From: Bacteroidales bacterium
GTDB taxonomy: Bacteria > Bacteroidota > Bacteroidia > Bacteroidales > JAADGE01
Length of the DNA: 6,000 nt
Assembly (NCBI GenBank): GCA_029932445.1
Contig: JAOZQB010000178.1
Coordinates: 1 to 6,000, forward strand
Direction of reading: 5' to 3'
This document shows, in pieces, positions 1-5,696 of this stretch. The notes beneath the pieces are model-generated. The model searched no databases. It was not told where the DNA came from and saw nothing but the letters and a program-made list of their open reading frames with translations. The number at the start of each line of letters is the position of its first letter. Within the stretch, counting starts at the first letter, position 1. A program made the translations under genes and the position numbers.

Positions 1-1
1 T

Positions 2-55
2 GAACAATTTACCGAATGGGTTGACCCTTCTAAAATGGTCGGAACTTTGGAATAA
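2..55 (+). CDS. fumC: Class II fumarate hydratase, C-terminal end only (partial)
   Basis: Only the last 17 codons are present, ending in TAA at 53-55; the rest lies left of the window. The frame reads EQFTEWVDPSKMVGTLE. This resembles the C-terminus of class II fumarases, where an acidic/aromatic stretch is followed by W-V-x-P-x-x-M-V-G (E. coli FumC ends in a similar SWVRPEQMVG segment, from memory). Class II fumarase is the iron-independent, cytosolic homotetramer that interconverts fumarate and malate in the TCA cycle. A related aspartase/fumarase superfamily member cannot be excluded from so short a piece. A strong terminator follows 28 bases after the stop, so this is the last gene of its transcript. 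It converges on the minus-strand hydrolase gene. Confidence 0.65.
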   Translation, partial: EQFTEWVDPSKMVGTLE

Positions 56-82
56 ATTCTGAAATTGTTTACAACATTTAAG

Positions 83-112
83 AACCGGATTAAATTATTA
101 ATTCGGTTTTTT
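83..112 (+). terminator. Rho-independent terminator after fumC
   Basis: An 11-base-pair stem (83-93 with 98-108, one G-U pair) closes a 4-base loop ATTA. A run of six T (107-112) follows, overlapping the last two stem bases. The position just downstream of the plus-strand stop codon fits a terminator for that gene. The run ends inside the stop codon of the convergent hydrolase gene (111-113). Read on the minus strand the same hairpin immediately follows the hydrolase stop, but the bases after it are CTTAAATG rather than a T run, so it would be a poor intrinsic terminator in that direction. Confidence 0.85.
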
Positions 113-1067
113 ATTTTCCTGAGAGATTATTTTTTTCTTCAAAAAATTTTTGCAGAACTCTGTTATATTCATCTGCCGCATTTATATACGGAAAATGTCC
201 TTTATTATGAAATGTGTATATACTTGTATTCCCCGAATAAAGATTTTTAAGTTTTTCTCTTAATTCTTTATTAACAAGAGGGTCATTATCGGATTCTATT
301 ATGAATTTCGGAATACGTTTTATGTTCGGATCATCCGGAATTACTTTAAAATAGTCAATTACAACATAATACCTGTTTACAAACTGTTTTTTGGAAAACG
401 GCAAACTCGGAAGAAATGCAGCTAACAATTTTGAGTTTTCAGCAGCCGGAATCAGTTTTTCTTTTAATTGTTTTTCTCCGAGTTTTGCAATTAAGATTTC
501 CGGCAATAAAGGAACAATTTTGCTTTTAAACTTATTTTCTTCAAGCATAATATGATTGGGAGGAAATGTATTTGACAGTACAATTTTATCAATTCTGTCG
601 GGTATCTTCTGTAAGAGATACTGTGCAATATATCCGCCCATTGATGTTCCTGTTAAATAAAAATTTCCGACTTTCTCATTGTCTAAAATTTTCAAAATTC
701 CGTTTGATGCATCTTCTAAATTATCAATTTCTTTCGGTAATGTATAAGTAATAATACGATATTTTTTTTCGAAAAAATCAACTTGTTGCCACCAAATATC
801 ATAAGCTCCTCCCATTCCGTGTAAAAATAAAATTGTTTTATCACCCGTTCCGCCGGAAAAGTATTTCCACCTTACACCATTCATTTCAATAAATTTGACG
901 GTTTTTTTTTGAAACTTTTTCAACGACTCAGACACTTTGTCTTTTTTTCCGTACAGTTCAAAAAAGTTTTTTTGTTTAGCCGGGATGGCATAAATTATTA
1001 TAATTACCGTTAAAATAAGAACAGCGATAATCACTTTTAAATTTAAATATTTTTTTACGACAAGCAT
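111..1067 (-). CDS. Membrane-anchored alpha/beta-fold hydrolase
   Basis: A 318-residue serine hydrolase of the alpha/beta-hydrolase fold; the substrate is unknown. Residues 11-28 form one strongly hydrophobic segment after a short basic start, acting as a signal anchor or an uncleaved signal peptide. The catalytic domain would then lie outside the cytoplasmic membrane. The domain starts near residue 58. It shows the oxyanion-hole HGMGG (83-87), the nucleophile elbow GTSMGG (140-145, Ser142), the acid in ESDNDPLV (Asp262 most likely, Asp260 possible) and the base in GHFPY (His291), so the triad looks intact. Length is slightly above a plain 260-280-residue fold because of the N-terminal anchor. 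The gene starts 8 bases after the upstream permease stop and is probably the last of the yitT-nhaA-UPF0118 transcript. The start has no clear Shine-Dalgarno, only an A-rich leader. Lipase, esterase and C-C bond hydrolase remain equally possible; residues 160-240 would hold the substrate-selecting cap. An A9 run on the coding strand lies at 902-910. Confidence 0.85.
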   Translation of the reverse strand: MLVVKKYLNLKVIIAVLILTVIIIIYAIPAKQKNFFELYGKKDKVSESLKKFQKKTVKFIEMNGVRWKYFSGGTGDKTILFLHGMGGAYDIWWQQVDFFEKKYRIITYTLPKEIDNLEDASNGILKILDNEKVGNFYLTGTSMGGYIAQYLLQKIPDRIDKIVLSNTFPPNHIMLEENKFKSKIVPLLPEILIAKLGEKQLKEKLIPAAENSKLLAAFLPSLPFSKKQFVNRYYVVIDYFKVIPDDPNIKRIPKFIIESDNDPLVNKELREKLKNLYSGNTSIYTFHNKGHFPYINAADEYNRVLQKFFEEKNNLSGK

Positions 1068-1075
1068 TTAATTTC

Positions 1076-2128
1076 TTATGATTTTTGTATGGGTATTAAT
1101 TGAGTTCCTGACATTAAATCTGCAATTATCTTTGTTTTATCAAATTGTTCAAGAATAATTTTTAAAAATACGGTAATCGGAACGGCTAAAATCATACCCG
1201 GCACGCCCCACAAGAAACCCCAAAACATCAGCATAATTAAAATTGTTATAACATTTATTGAAAATGATTTTCCCATAAATACAGGTTCTAAAACACTTCC
1301 CATCAGCAATTGTATAAGCGTAACCATGAGAATAAAAAACAATAAAATTCCGGTATTATCAATTTCGACAAATGCAAACAGAGAAACTAAAGCCGTTGAT
1401 ATTACCGAACCGATCATTTGAACAAAATTAATTGAGAATGCTAACAAACCCCAAAAAACAGGAAAACTGACTCCAAAGAAATAACACGCAAGAGAAAAAC
1501 CCAAGCCGGTAAGTAAACTTATCAGAAATTTAACTTTTATAAACTTAATAATGTCTTTTTCAATTCGAATAAAAACTTTTACGGATGAAAATCTTTGACG
1601 CAATATTGTTCTGTTTAAGATTTTTTGAAAATTCAATGATTCTGCAAGCAAAAGAACCGTAAAAAAAGCAGTCATCAGGGTCATAGACAAAATACTGCCC
1701 AAAGAATCAACGGTTAAACCGAAATATTTGCTTAAATCAATTTTCTGAAAATAATGAAGAAAAATACTTTTCCCTTCAATGCGTTGAATACCGAGAAATT
1801 TCTCAACAGGAAGAACCAGGTTTTCTGATTTCAGTTCCGCTTTTGCAAACAGATTGCTTTCGGAATGCAGAATTTCTTTCATCGAAAATTGAATAATTTC
1901 ACTTGCAAGTATAAAAAAGCCTCCGATAATTAAGATTACTATCAGCAAATTTAAAGCTTTCGGTATCTTTTTCTTTTTCAGGAAACGCATCAAAGGCAAA
2001 AAGATGAGTGCGATAAACATTGCAAAAAACAAGGGAATAAAAATAAACGACAGAATTTTTAAGATATAAAAAACAATCGGTAATGCAATTATCAGCAATA
2101 AAATATTTGTTATTTTTCTTTGATTCAT
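1076..2128 (-). CDS. AI-2E family (UPF0118) permease
   Basis: A 350-residue polytopic inner-membrane protein of the AI-2E/UPF0118 family (PerM/TqsA/YdiK type), of normal family length. The sequence shows hydrophobic segments at about 7-49 and 58-83. A hydrophilic stretch at about 84-135 precedes the signature C-terminal half. That half holds a core helix with INFVQMIGS (233-241), then VLEPVFMGKSFSINV (279-293) and WGFLWGVPGMILAVPI (303-318), the conserved L-E-P, G and G-x-x-G-x-x-x-A-x-P pattern. Members have been linked to autoinducer-2 export (TqsA), and a Halobacillus UPF0118 protein has been reported as a Na+(Li+)/H+ antiporter, so the substrate here is open. The start codon shares ATGA with the nhaA stop (2125-2128), indicating translational coupling to nhaA. 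The hydrolase gene follows after 8 bases. Family assignment is firm; function is not. Confidence 0.9.
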   Translation of the reverse strand: MNQRKITNILLLIIALPIVFYILKILSFIFIPLFFAMFIALIFLPLMRFLKKKKIPKALNLLIVILIIGGFFILASEIIQFSMKEILHSESNLFAKAELKSENLVLPVEKFLGIQRIEGKSIFLHYFQKIDLSKYFGLTVDSLGSILSMTLMTAFFTVLLLAESLNFQKILNRTILRQRFSSVKVFIRIEKDIIKFIKVKFLISLLTGLGFSLACYFFGVSFPVFWGLLAFSINFVQMIGSVISTALVSLFAFVEIDNTGILLFFILMVTLIQLLMGSVLEPVFMGKSFSINVITILIMLMFWGFLWGVPGMILAVPITVFLKIILEQFDKTKIIADLMSGTQLIPIQKS

Positions 2129-3423
2129 TTTTTACCGGTTATACGTAAAATAAAATATCCCGAAAATCCTGCAATTAAAGATCCGATAATAATTCCGATT
2201 TTAACCGAATTTATACTCAGAAAATCACCGGGAAAAGCTAAATTATTAATAAACATTGACATCGTGAACCCGACACCGGCAATGGCTGCTATGCCGAGAA
2301 CCTGTTTGAAATAAACACCCGAAGGGAGCTCAACGATTTTCAGTTTTATCCCGAGATATGAAAATAATGCCACTCCGACAAATTTTCCTATAAGCAAACT
2401 GAAGGCAATGTTGAACATTAAAGAAAAATCAAACGCAGTACTGCCGCTTATGATAACACCCGCATTTGCAAATGCAAAAACAGGAAGAATAAAATAGGCA
2501 ATCCAATTATGTAACTTATGCTCCAAATGTTGCAGCGGAGATCTGACGTTACAAGACAATGTATCCAGTTTATCAATTGTTTCCGTTTCTTCTTTTGTCA
2601 AAAGAACACTTTTTTTACTTTTTTCTGACGATTTCAATATGCTGTCTGCAATCATTTTGAGATGTTTCGAAAAAGATTTCACATCCGTTTTTCGTCTTAT
2701 CGGTATGGTAAAAGCCAAAAGAACTCCGGCAATGGTGGGATGAATCCCGGATTTTAAGAATAAAAACCAGATAACAATTGAAAATATAATTCCGATTTCA
2801 CGCGAATATTTCTTTTTGTAAATCAGAGCCAAAACAATAATCAAAACAAGTGCATAAAGCAACAACATCCATTTGATACCGGTACTGTAAAAAACAGCAA
2901 TAACAAGAACTGCCGCAATATCGTCAATAATTGCAAAAGCCGTTAAAAAAATTTTCAGACTCAACGGAACGCGTTTTTTGAGAATACTGAGAATTGCCAA
3001 TGCAAAAGCAATATCAGTTGCCATCGGTATTCCCCACCCTTTTACGGTTTCGGGATTTTGATTTAAAGATAAAAAAAGTATTATGGGAATAAGCACTCCG
3101 CCCAAAGCAGCAATAAGCGGAAAAGCAGCTTTTTTTATCGTATTTATTTCTCCGATTAAAAGTTCTCTTTTCAATTCCAAACCGATGAAGAAAAAGAATA
3201 TCGCCATTAAACCGTCGTTTATCCATAAAATTAAGGGTTTTTTAAGTTCAAAATCTTTAAAACTTAGCCCTATCTTATAATCTAATAAAGATTGATAATA
3301 TGTACCAAAACCGGAATTTGCCCAAATTAACGCAACAATTGTTGCTCCGAAAAGCAAAATACCCGCAAAACTTTCAAGTTTTACGAATTTTTGAACCGGT
3401 GAAAGAAAAACTTTATCTGACAT
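2125..3423 (-). CDS. nhaA: Na+/H+ antiporter NhaA
   Basis: An inner-membrane electrogenic antiporter that extrudes Na+ (or Li+) in exchange for protons, serving salt and alkaline-pH tolerance. The 432 residues cover the whole family domain. Visible hallmarks are KLESFAGILL with ALIWANS (15-37), FFFFIGLELKRELLIGE (76-92), PMATDIAF with Asp137 (E. coli Asp133) and FAIIDDIAA with Asp167/Asp168 (E. coli Asp163/164, the ion-binding pair). LLIGKFVG carries Lys347 (E. coli Lys300), and GVGFTMSMFI (383-392) follows. All key residues are intact. It is about 44 residues longer than E. coli NhaA (388). Nearly all the excess lies between the TIPIRRK strand end (239-245) and LEHKLHNW (300-307), as a Lys/Ser/Glu-rich cytoplasmic loop. 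The start agrees with the family's N-terminus. The gene lies 32 bases after yitT and overlaps the downstream UPF0118 gene by 4 bases. A perfect 12-base A/T palindrome sits just before the start (3425-3436). Confidence 0.96.
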   Translation of the reverse strand: MSDKVFLSPVQKFVKLESFAGILLFGATIVALIWANSGFGTYYQSLLDYKIGLSFKDFELKKPLILWINDGLMAIFFFFIGLELKRELLIGEINTIKKAAFPLIAALGGVLIPIILFLSLNQNPETVKGWGIPMATDIAFALAILSILKKRVPLSLKIFLTAFAIIDDIAAVLVIAVFYSTGIKWMLLLYALVLIIVLALIYKKKYSREIGIIFSIVIWFLFLKSGIHPTIAGVLLAFTIPIRRKTDVKSFSKHLKMIADSILKSSEKSKKSVLLTKEETETIDKLDTLSCNVRSPLQHLEHKLHNWIAYFILPVFAFANAGVIISGSTAFDFSLMFNIAFSLLIGKFVGVALFSYLGIKLKIVELPSGVYFKQVLGIAAIAGVGFTMSMFINNLAFPGDFLSINSVKIGIIIGSLIAGFSGYFILRITGKK

Positions 3424-3455
3424 CTTAAAATTTTAACTGTTTAATACAAAAAATC

Positions 3456-4403
3456 TTATTTTAATGCTCTTTTTTTTATCATCCCTCCTTTGGCATCTTT
3501 TATACTATGCATCACAATAAATGCATTTTTATCAATTTTATCCGTTTCGGTATGAAGTTTTGCCAATTCCAATCGTGTAATCAAGGTATATAAAATTTCG
3601 GTATCTTCTGAGCTGTGCCCTTTTTTTCCGTAATAAACCGTACATCCTCTGCCCATTTTTTCAAGAATTGCTTTTCGTATTTCTTCAGATTTCTCTGAAA
3701 TAATGGTTACCCCTACATATTCTTCAATCCCCGAAACAACAAAATCTACCGTTTTTGATGCTGCCAAATAAGTTAACATAGCATACAAAGAAACTTCAAT
3801 TGAAAAAACATAAGCTGCTATTCCGAAAATAAAAACATTGAAAACTAAAATAACATCCCCGATTGACATTGATGTTCGCCGGCTGATAAATATTGCCAAT
3901 ACCTCAGTACCGTCAATTACCGAACCGCCGCGAATTGCTAAGCCTATACCCAAACCCAAAAAAAATCCGCCGAAAACCGCTATTAATAATTTATCTTCCG
4001 TTACAACGGGGAACGGAATAAAGTGAACGGCTGTTGCCAATAACACAATGGCAACAATACTTCTTACGGCAAACTGTTTACTGATTGAATAGCGTCCCAT
4101 AATTAAAAACGGTATATTAACCGCAACAATCAATATCGAAAGCGGAATAATTGAGATCTCGGCAATGATAAGCGAGATACCCATGGCTCCGCCGTCTAAA
4201 AACATATTCGGCAATAAAAATCCTTTCAGTCCGAATCCGGCAGAAAGAACACCTAAAAGAATAAAAAAGCTGTCTCTTAGAATATGGTTTATTTCAACCT
4301 TAACATTTAAAAAAATCTGTTCAAACTGAAAGGATTGGAGTTCCTTCTTTTTTAAACGTTTTTTTACCGTTTGCGTAATAATGTATTTAAACAGGGGATT
4401 CAT
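3456..4403 (-). CDS. YitT family membrane protein with C-terminal DUF2179 domain
   Basis: A 315-residue protein with the two-domain build of the YitT/UPF0750 family. The membrane part (DUF161-type, about 43-230) has a first helix GVLSAGFGLKGFLLPN (51-66), then LDGGAMGISLII (69-80) and, after further helices, GLGIGLAIRGGSVIDGTEV (150-168). These are the two internally related D-G-G/G-x-x-x-G signatures of the family. A soluble C-terminal DUF2179 domain (about 231-310) follows. It contains GRGCTVYYGKKG (251-262), an ILYTLITR strand (270-277) and DKNAFIVMHSIKDAKGG (291-307). Residues 1-40 are a basic/polar cytoplasmic extension; the next in-frame Met is far inside the membrane domain (Met67), so this start is the sensible one. 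The substrate and direction of transport are not established for the family. It is the first gene after a 133-base spacer and lies 32 bases before nhaA, so it probably leads the four-gene transcript. Confidence 0.9.
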   Translation of the reverse strand: MNPLFKYIITQTVKKRLKKKELQSFQFEQIFLNVKVEINHILRDSFFILLGVLSAGFGLKGFLLPNMFLDGGAMGISLIIAEISIIPLSILIVAVNIPFLIMGRYSISKQFAVRSIVAIVLLATAVHFIPFPVVTEDKLLIAVFGGFFLGLGIGLAIRGGSVIDGTEVLAIFISRRTSMSIGDVILVFNVFIFGIAAYVFSIEVSLYAMLTYLAASKTVDFVVSGIEEYVGVTIISEKSEEIRKAILEKMGRGCTVYYGKKGHSSEDTEILYTLITRLELAKLHTETDKIDKNAFIVMHSIKDAKGGMIKKRALK

Positions 4404-4440
4404 CTTTTTGCTTTATTATAAACATTTAATCGGCAGTGAA

Positions 4441-4497
4441 ACAGAATATTCCGTGTGCATCTGCGGTAAATATATACATTTATAATATTTATTCTGT
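4441..4497. repeat. 8-base perfect inverted repeat with 41-base spacer
   Basis: ACAGAATA at 4441-4448 is exactly complemented by TATTCTGT at 4490-4497. The enclosed bases include a G+C-rich core (CCGTGTGCATCTGCGG, 4451-4466) that is out of character with the A/T-rich sequence around it, and then a nearly pure A/T stretch (4467-4493). It could form a stem in RNA or cruciform DNA, or could frame a regulator site. In sequence this A/T-rich, an 8-base match within 60 bases may also be chance. Confidence 0.35.
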
Positions 4498-4502
4498 ACA
4501 AA

Positions 4503-4525
4503 TAATAAAAGTTTTGTCGGCAAAA
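4503..4525 (-). terminator. Weak possible intrinsic terminator after the acyltransferase gene
   Basis: On the minus strand, 11 bases past the acyltransferase stop, TTTTG-CCGA-CAAAA can form a 5-base-pair hairpin (4512-4516 with 4521-4525). It is followed by CTTTTATTATT (4501-4511). The layout is right for a terminator, but the stem has only one G-C pair and would be marginal, so read-through into yitT is possible. Confidence 0.25.
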
Positions 4526-4536
4526 TAAGATTCAGA

Positions 4537-5676
4537 CTATCTTTTTATTTTACTTATCAACGGATTTGCATAAATACCGTAATAAATTTTCTCAAGCAGA
4601 TGCTCGTTTCCTTTAATTAAAGCAATTGCTTTTTTGCATTGCATCTGCATTTTTGTTTCTTCCGCTTTTATGTACTTGCCCTCTCGTATAAATTTCTTTG
4701 AACCGGTTAAAATATCAAAAGCAATATAATTCGGTTTTGTCAGCTTATAATTTCGATAAATTTCATCATCAATTCTGCCGGCAAGTTCGGCAAACTTTTC
4801 ATTTTTCTTTTTTATTTTTTCGATGCTTTTCAATTCATCATTTATCGGTTTCCCGAAAACAATGTTTATTTCGCCCTTTAAACCGTATAATCCCCTGCCC
4901 ATATCTTCCAAATCTTCTTCCAGTGTTTTGGTATATTTTTCACCCGTAATTTTTGCATAGCTTGCAGCTATTTTTGATTCAATCGTCGGTTCATTCTCAT
5001 AAGAAATACTGACGGGAATAATATTCAATTCGCAAAAACTTTCGGTAAAATCACTACTGCCGCTCATATTAAACATTTTCAAAATGGCGGAATCGGTTTT
5101 ATCGATGCCGTCTTTTGTTCTGCCTTCACGCTGAGCAATCCAAATCGAAGTATTGCGGTTAACAAGTGTATCTCGAATATATGCCGACAACTTTTGAGAA
5201 CCCGTCAACATTTCTTTGCCTTTCAAATCACGTCTTACAATAAATGATTTATTTAAACGCACTAAACTTTCTATCCATTTGTAAATCAATAGATTATTAC
5301 CAATTGCAATTTCGGAAGTTTTAAAACCGTTATTTAATAAAGAATGGTTAATAAGTGTGGAATCTAAGATAATATCTCGATGATTTGAAATAAAAATATA
5401 TGCTTTATCTTTTTCCAAATTTTCTAAGCCGGAAACATTCAATTCGGTAACCGTTAATTGAAGTAATGTTTTTACATACTCAGAAATATATCTTTTCTGG
5501 AAGTCATAAACCGAATTTACACGAAATAATTCCTTACTTAAATGTCGGATACGTTCATCAGGATATATTTTTTTCAGAACATAAATAAACCCATCATCTT
5601 CAATCATTTCAAGAAGTTTATCGTGTACTTCATCATCTCGATACGATCGAATATTTTCAAAGTTAAAGGACTCCAT
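4537..5676 (-). CDS. PlsC/PlsB-like glycerol(-phosphate) acyltransferase
   Basis: A 379-residue member of the glycerophospholipid acyltransferase superfamily, probably transferring an acyl chain to a glycerophosphate or lysophospholipid at the inner face of the cytoplasmic membrane. The acyltransferase core spans about 80-280. Block I is FISNHRDIILD (95-105, His99 catalytic). Block II is NKSFIVRRDLKGKE (142-155), block III is WIAQREGRTKDG (179-190, the EGR-x-K form of the usual EGTR phosphate-binding motif) and block IV is NIIPVSISYE (218-227). Asp105 lies six residues after His99, not five as in the textbook H-x4-D. There is no obvious membrane helix. The N-terminal ENIRSYRDDEV (7-17) matches what I recall of these larger NHRD-type proteins and supports this start. 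The C-terminal 90 residues are charged and unassigned. It begins 20 bases after the NifX-like gene, with an A8 run at 3-10 bases before ATG and no Shine-Dalgarno. True acceptor and donor are unknown. Confidence 0.85.
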   Translation of the reverse strand: MESFNFENIRSYRDDEVHDKLLEMIEDDGFIYVLKKIYPDERIRHLSKELFRVNSVYDFQKRYISEYVKTLLQLTVTELNVSGLENLEKDKAYIFISNHRDIILDSTLINHSLLNNGFKTSEIAIGNNLLIYKWIESLVRLNKSFIVRRDLKGKEMLTGSQKLSAYIRDTLVNRNTSIWIAQREGRTKDGIDKTDSAILKMFNMSGSSDFTESFCELNIIPVSISYENEPTIESKIAASYAKITGEKYTKTLEEDLEDMGRGLYGLKGEINIVFGKPINDELKSIEKIKKKNEKFAELAGRIDDEIYRNYKLTKPNYIAFDILTGSKKFIREGKYIKAEETKMQMQCKKAIALIKGNEHLLEKIYYGIYANPLISKIKR

Positions 5677-5696
5677 AATTTTTTTTGTTAATGAAA

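Larger units (their letters stand above)
4404..4536 (-). promoter_or_regulatory. Spacer upstream of yitT: probable promoter/leader region of the yitT-nhaA-UPF0118-hydrolase block
   Basis: This is the only intergenic gap over 35 bases between the minus-strand genes, so the promoter of the four-gene block should lie here. No convincing match to the Bacteroidota pattern (TTTG, about 20 bases, TAnnTTTG) was found. TATATTTA on the minus strand (within 4467-4475) matches seven of eight positions of the -7 element but lacks a correctly spaced TTG. A minus-strand TATAAT (4415-4420) lies only 11 bases from the start codon with no good -35 partner. The spacer also holds an 8-base inverted repeat and a repeat-like patch, listed separately. 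The assignment rests on position rather than on a recognised box. Confidence 0.35.

Noticed and set aside
65..250. Plus-strand open frame of 61 codons over the hydrolase 3' end
   Set aside because: It overlaps the fumC terminator and a well-supported hydrolase gene on the other strand. Its composition is A/T-driven and shows no family signature.
902..910. A9 run (coding strand) in the hydrolase gene as a phase-variation or frameshift site
   Set aside because: The frame is intact through the run. Homopolymeric A/T stretches are common throughout this window, and there is no alternative product after a shift.
3014..3226. Second minus-strand frame of 70 codons inside nhaA
   Set aside because: It is a +1/-1 frame shadow of the conserved NhaA core; its basic, Cys/Arg-rich translation has no recognisable domain.
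3425..3436. 12-base perfect palindrome TTAAAATTTTAA just before nhaA as an operator
   Set aside because: Pure A/T palindromes of this length are expected by chance in leaders this A/T-rich, and there is no repeat of it elsewhere in the window.
4415..4420. Minus-strand TATAAT as a -10 box for yitT
   Set aside because: It lies 11 bases from the start codon, has no suitable -35 hexamer, and this motif is not the usual primary promoter element in Bacteroidota.
4698..4949. Plus-strand open frame of 83 codons inside the acyltransferase gene
   Set aside because: It is antisense to the conserved C-terminal half of the acyltransferase, with no start context or family resemblance.
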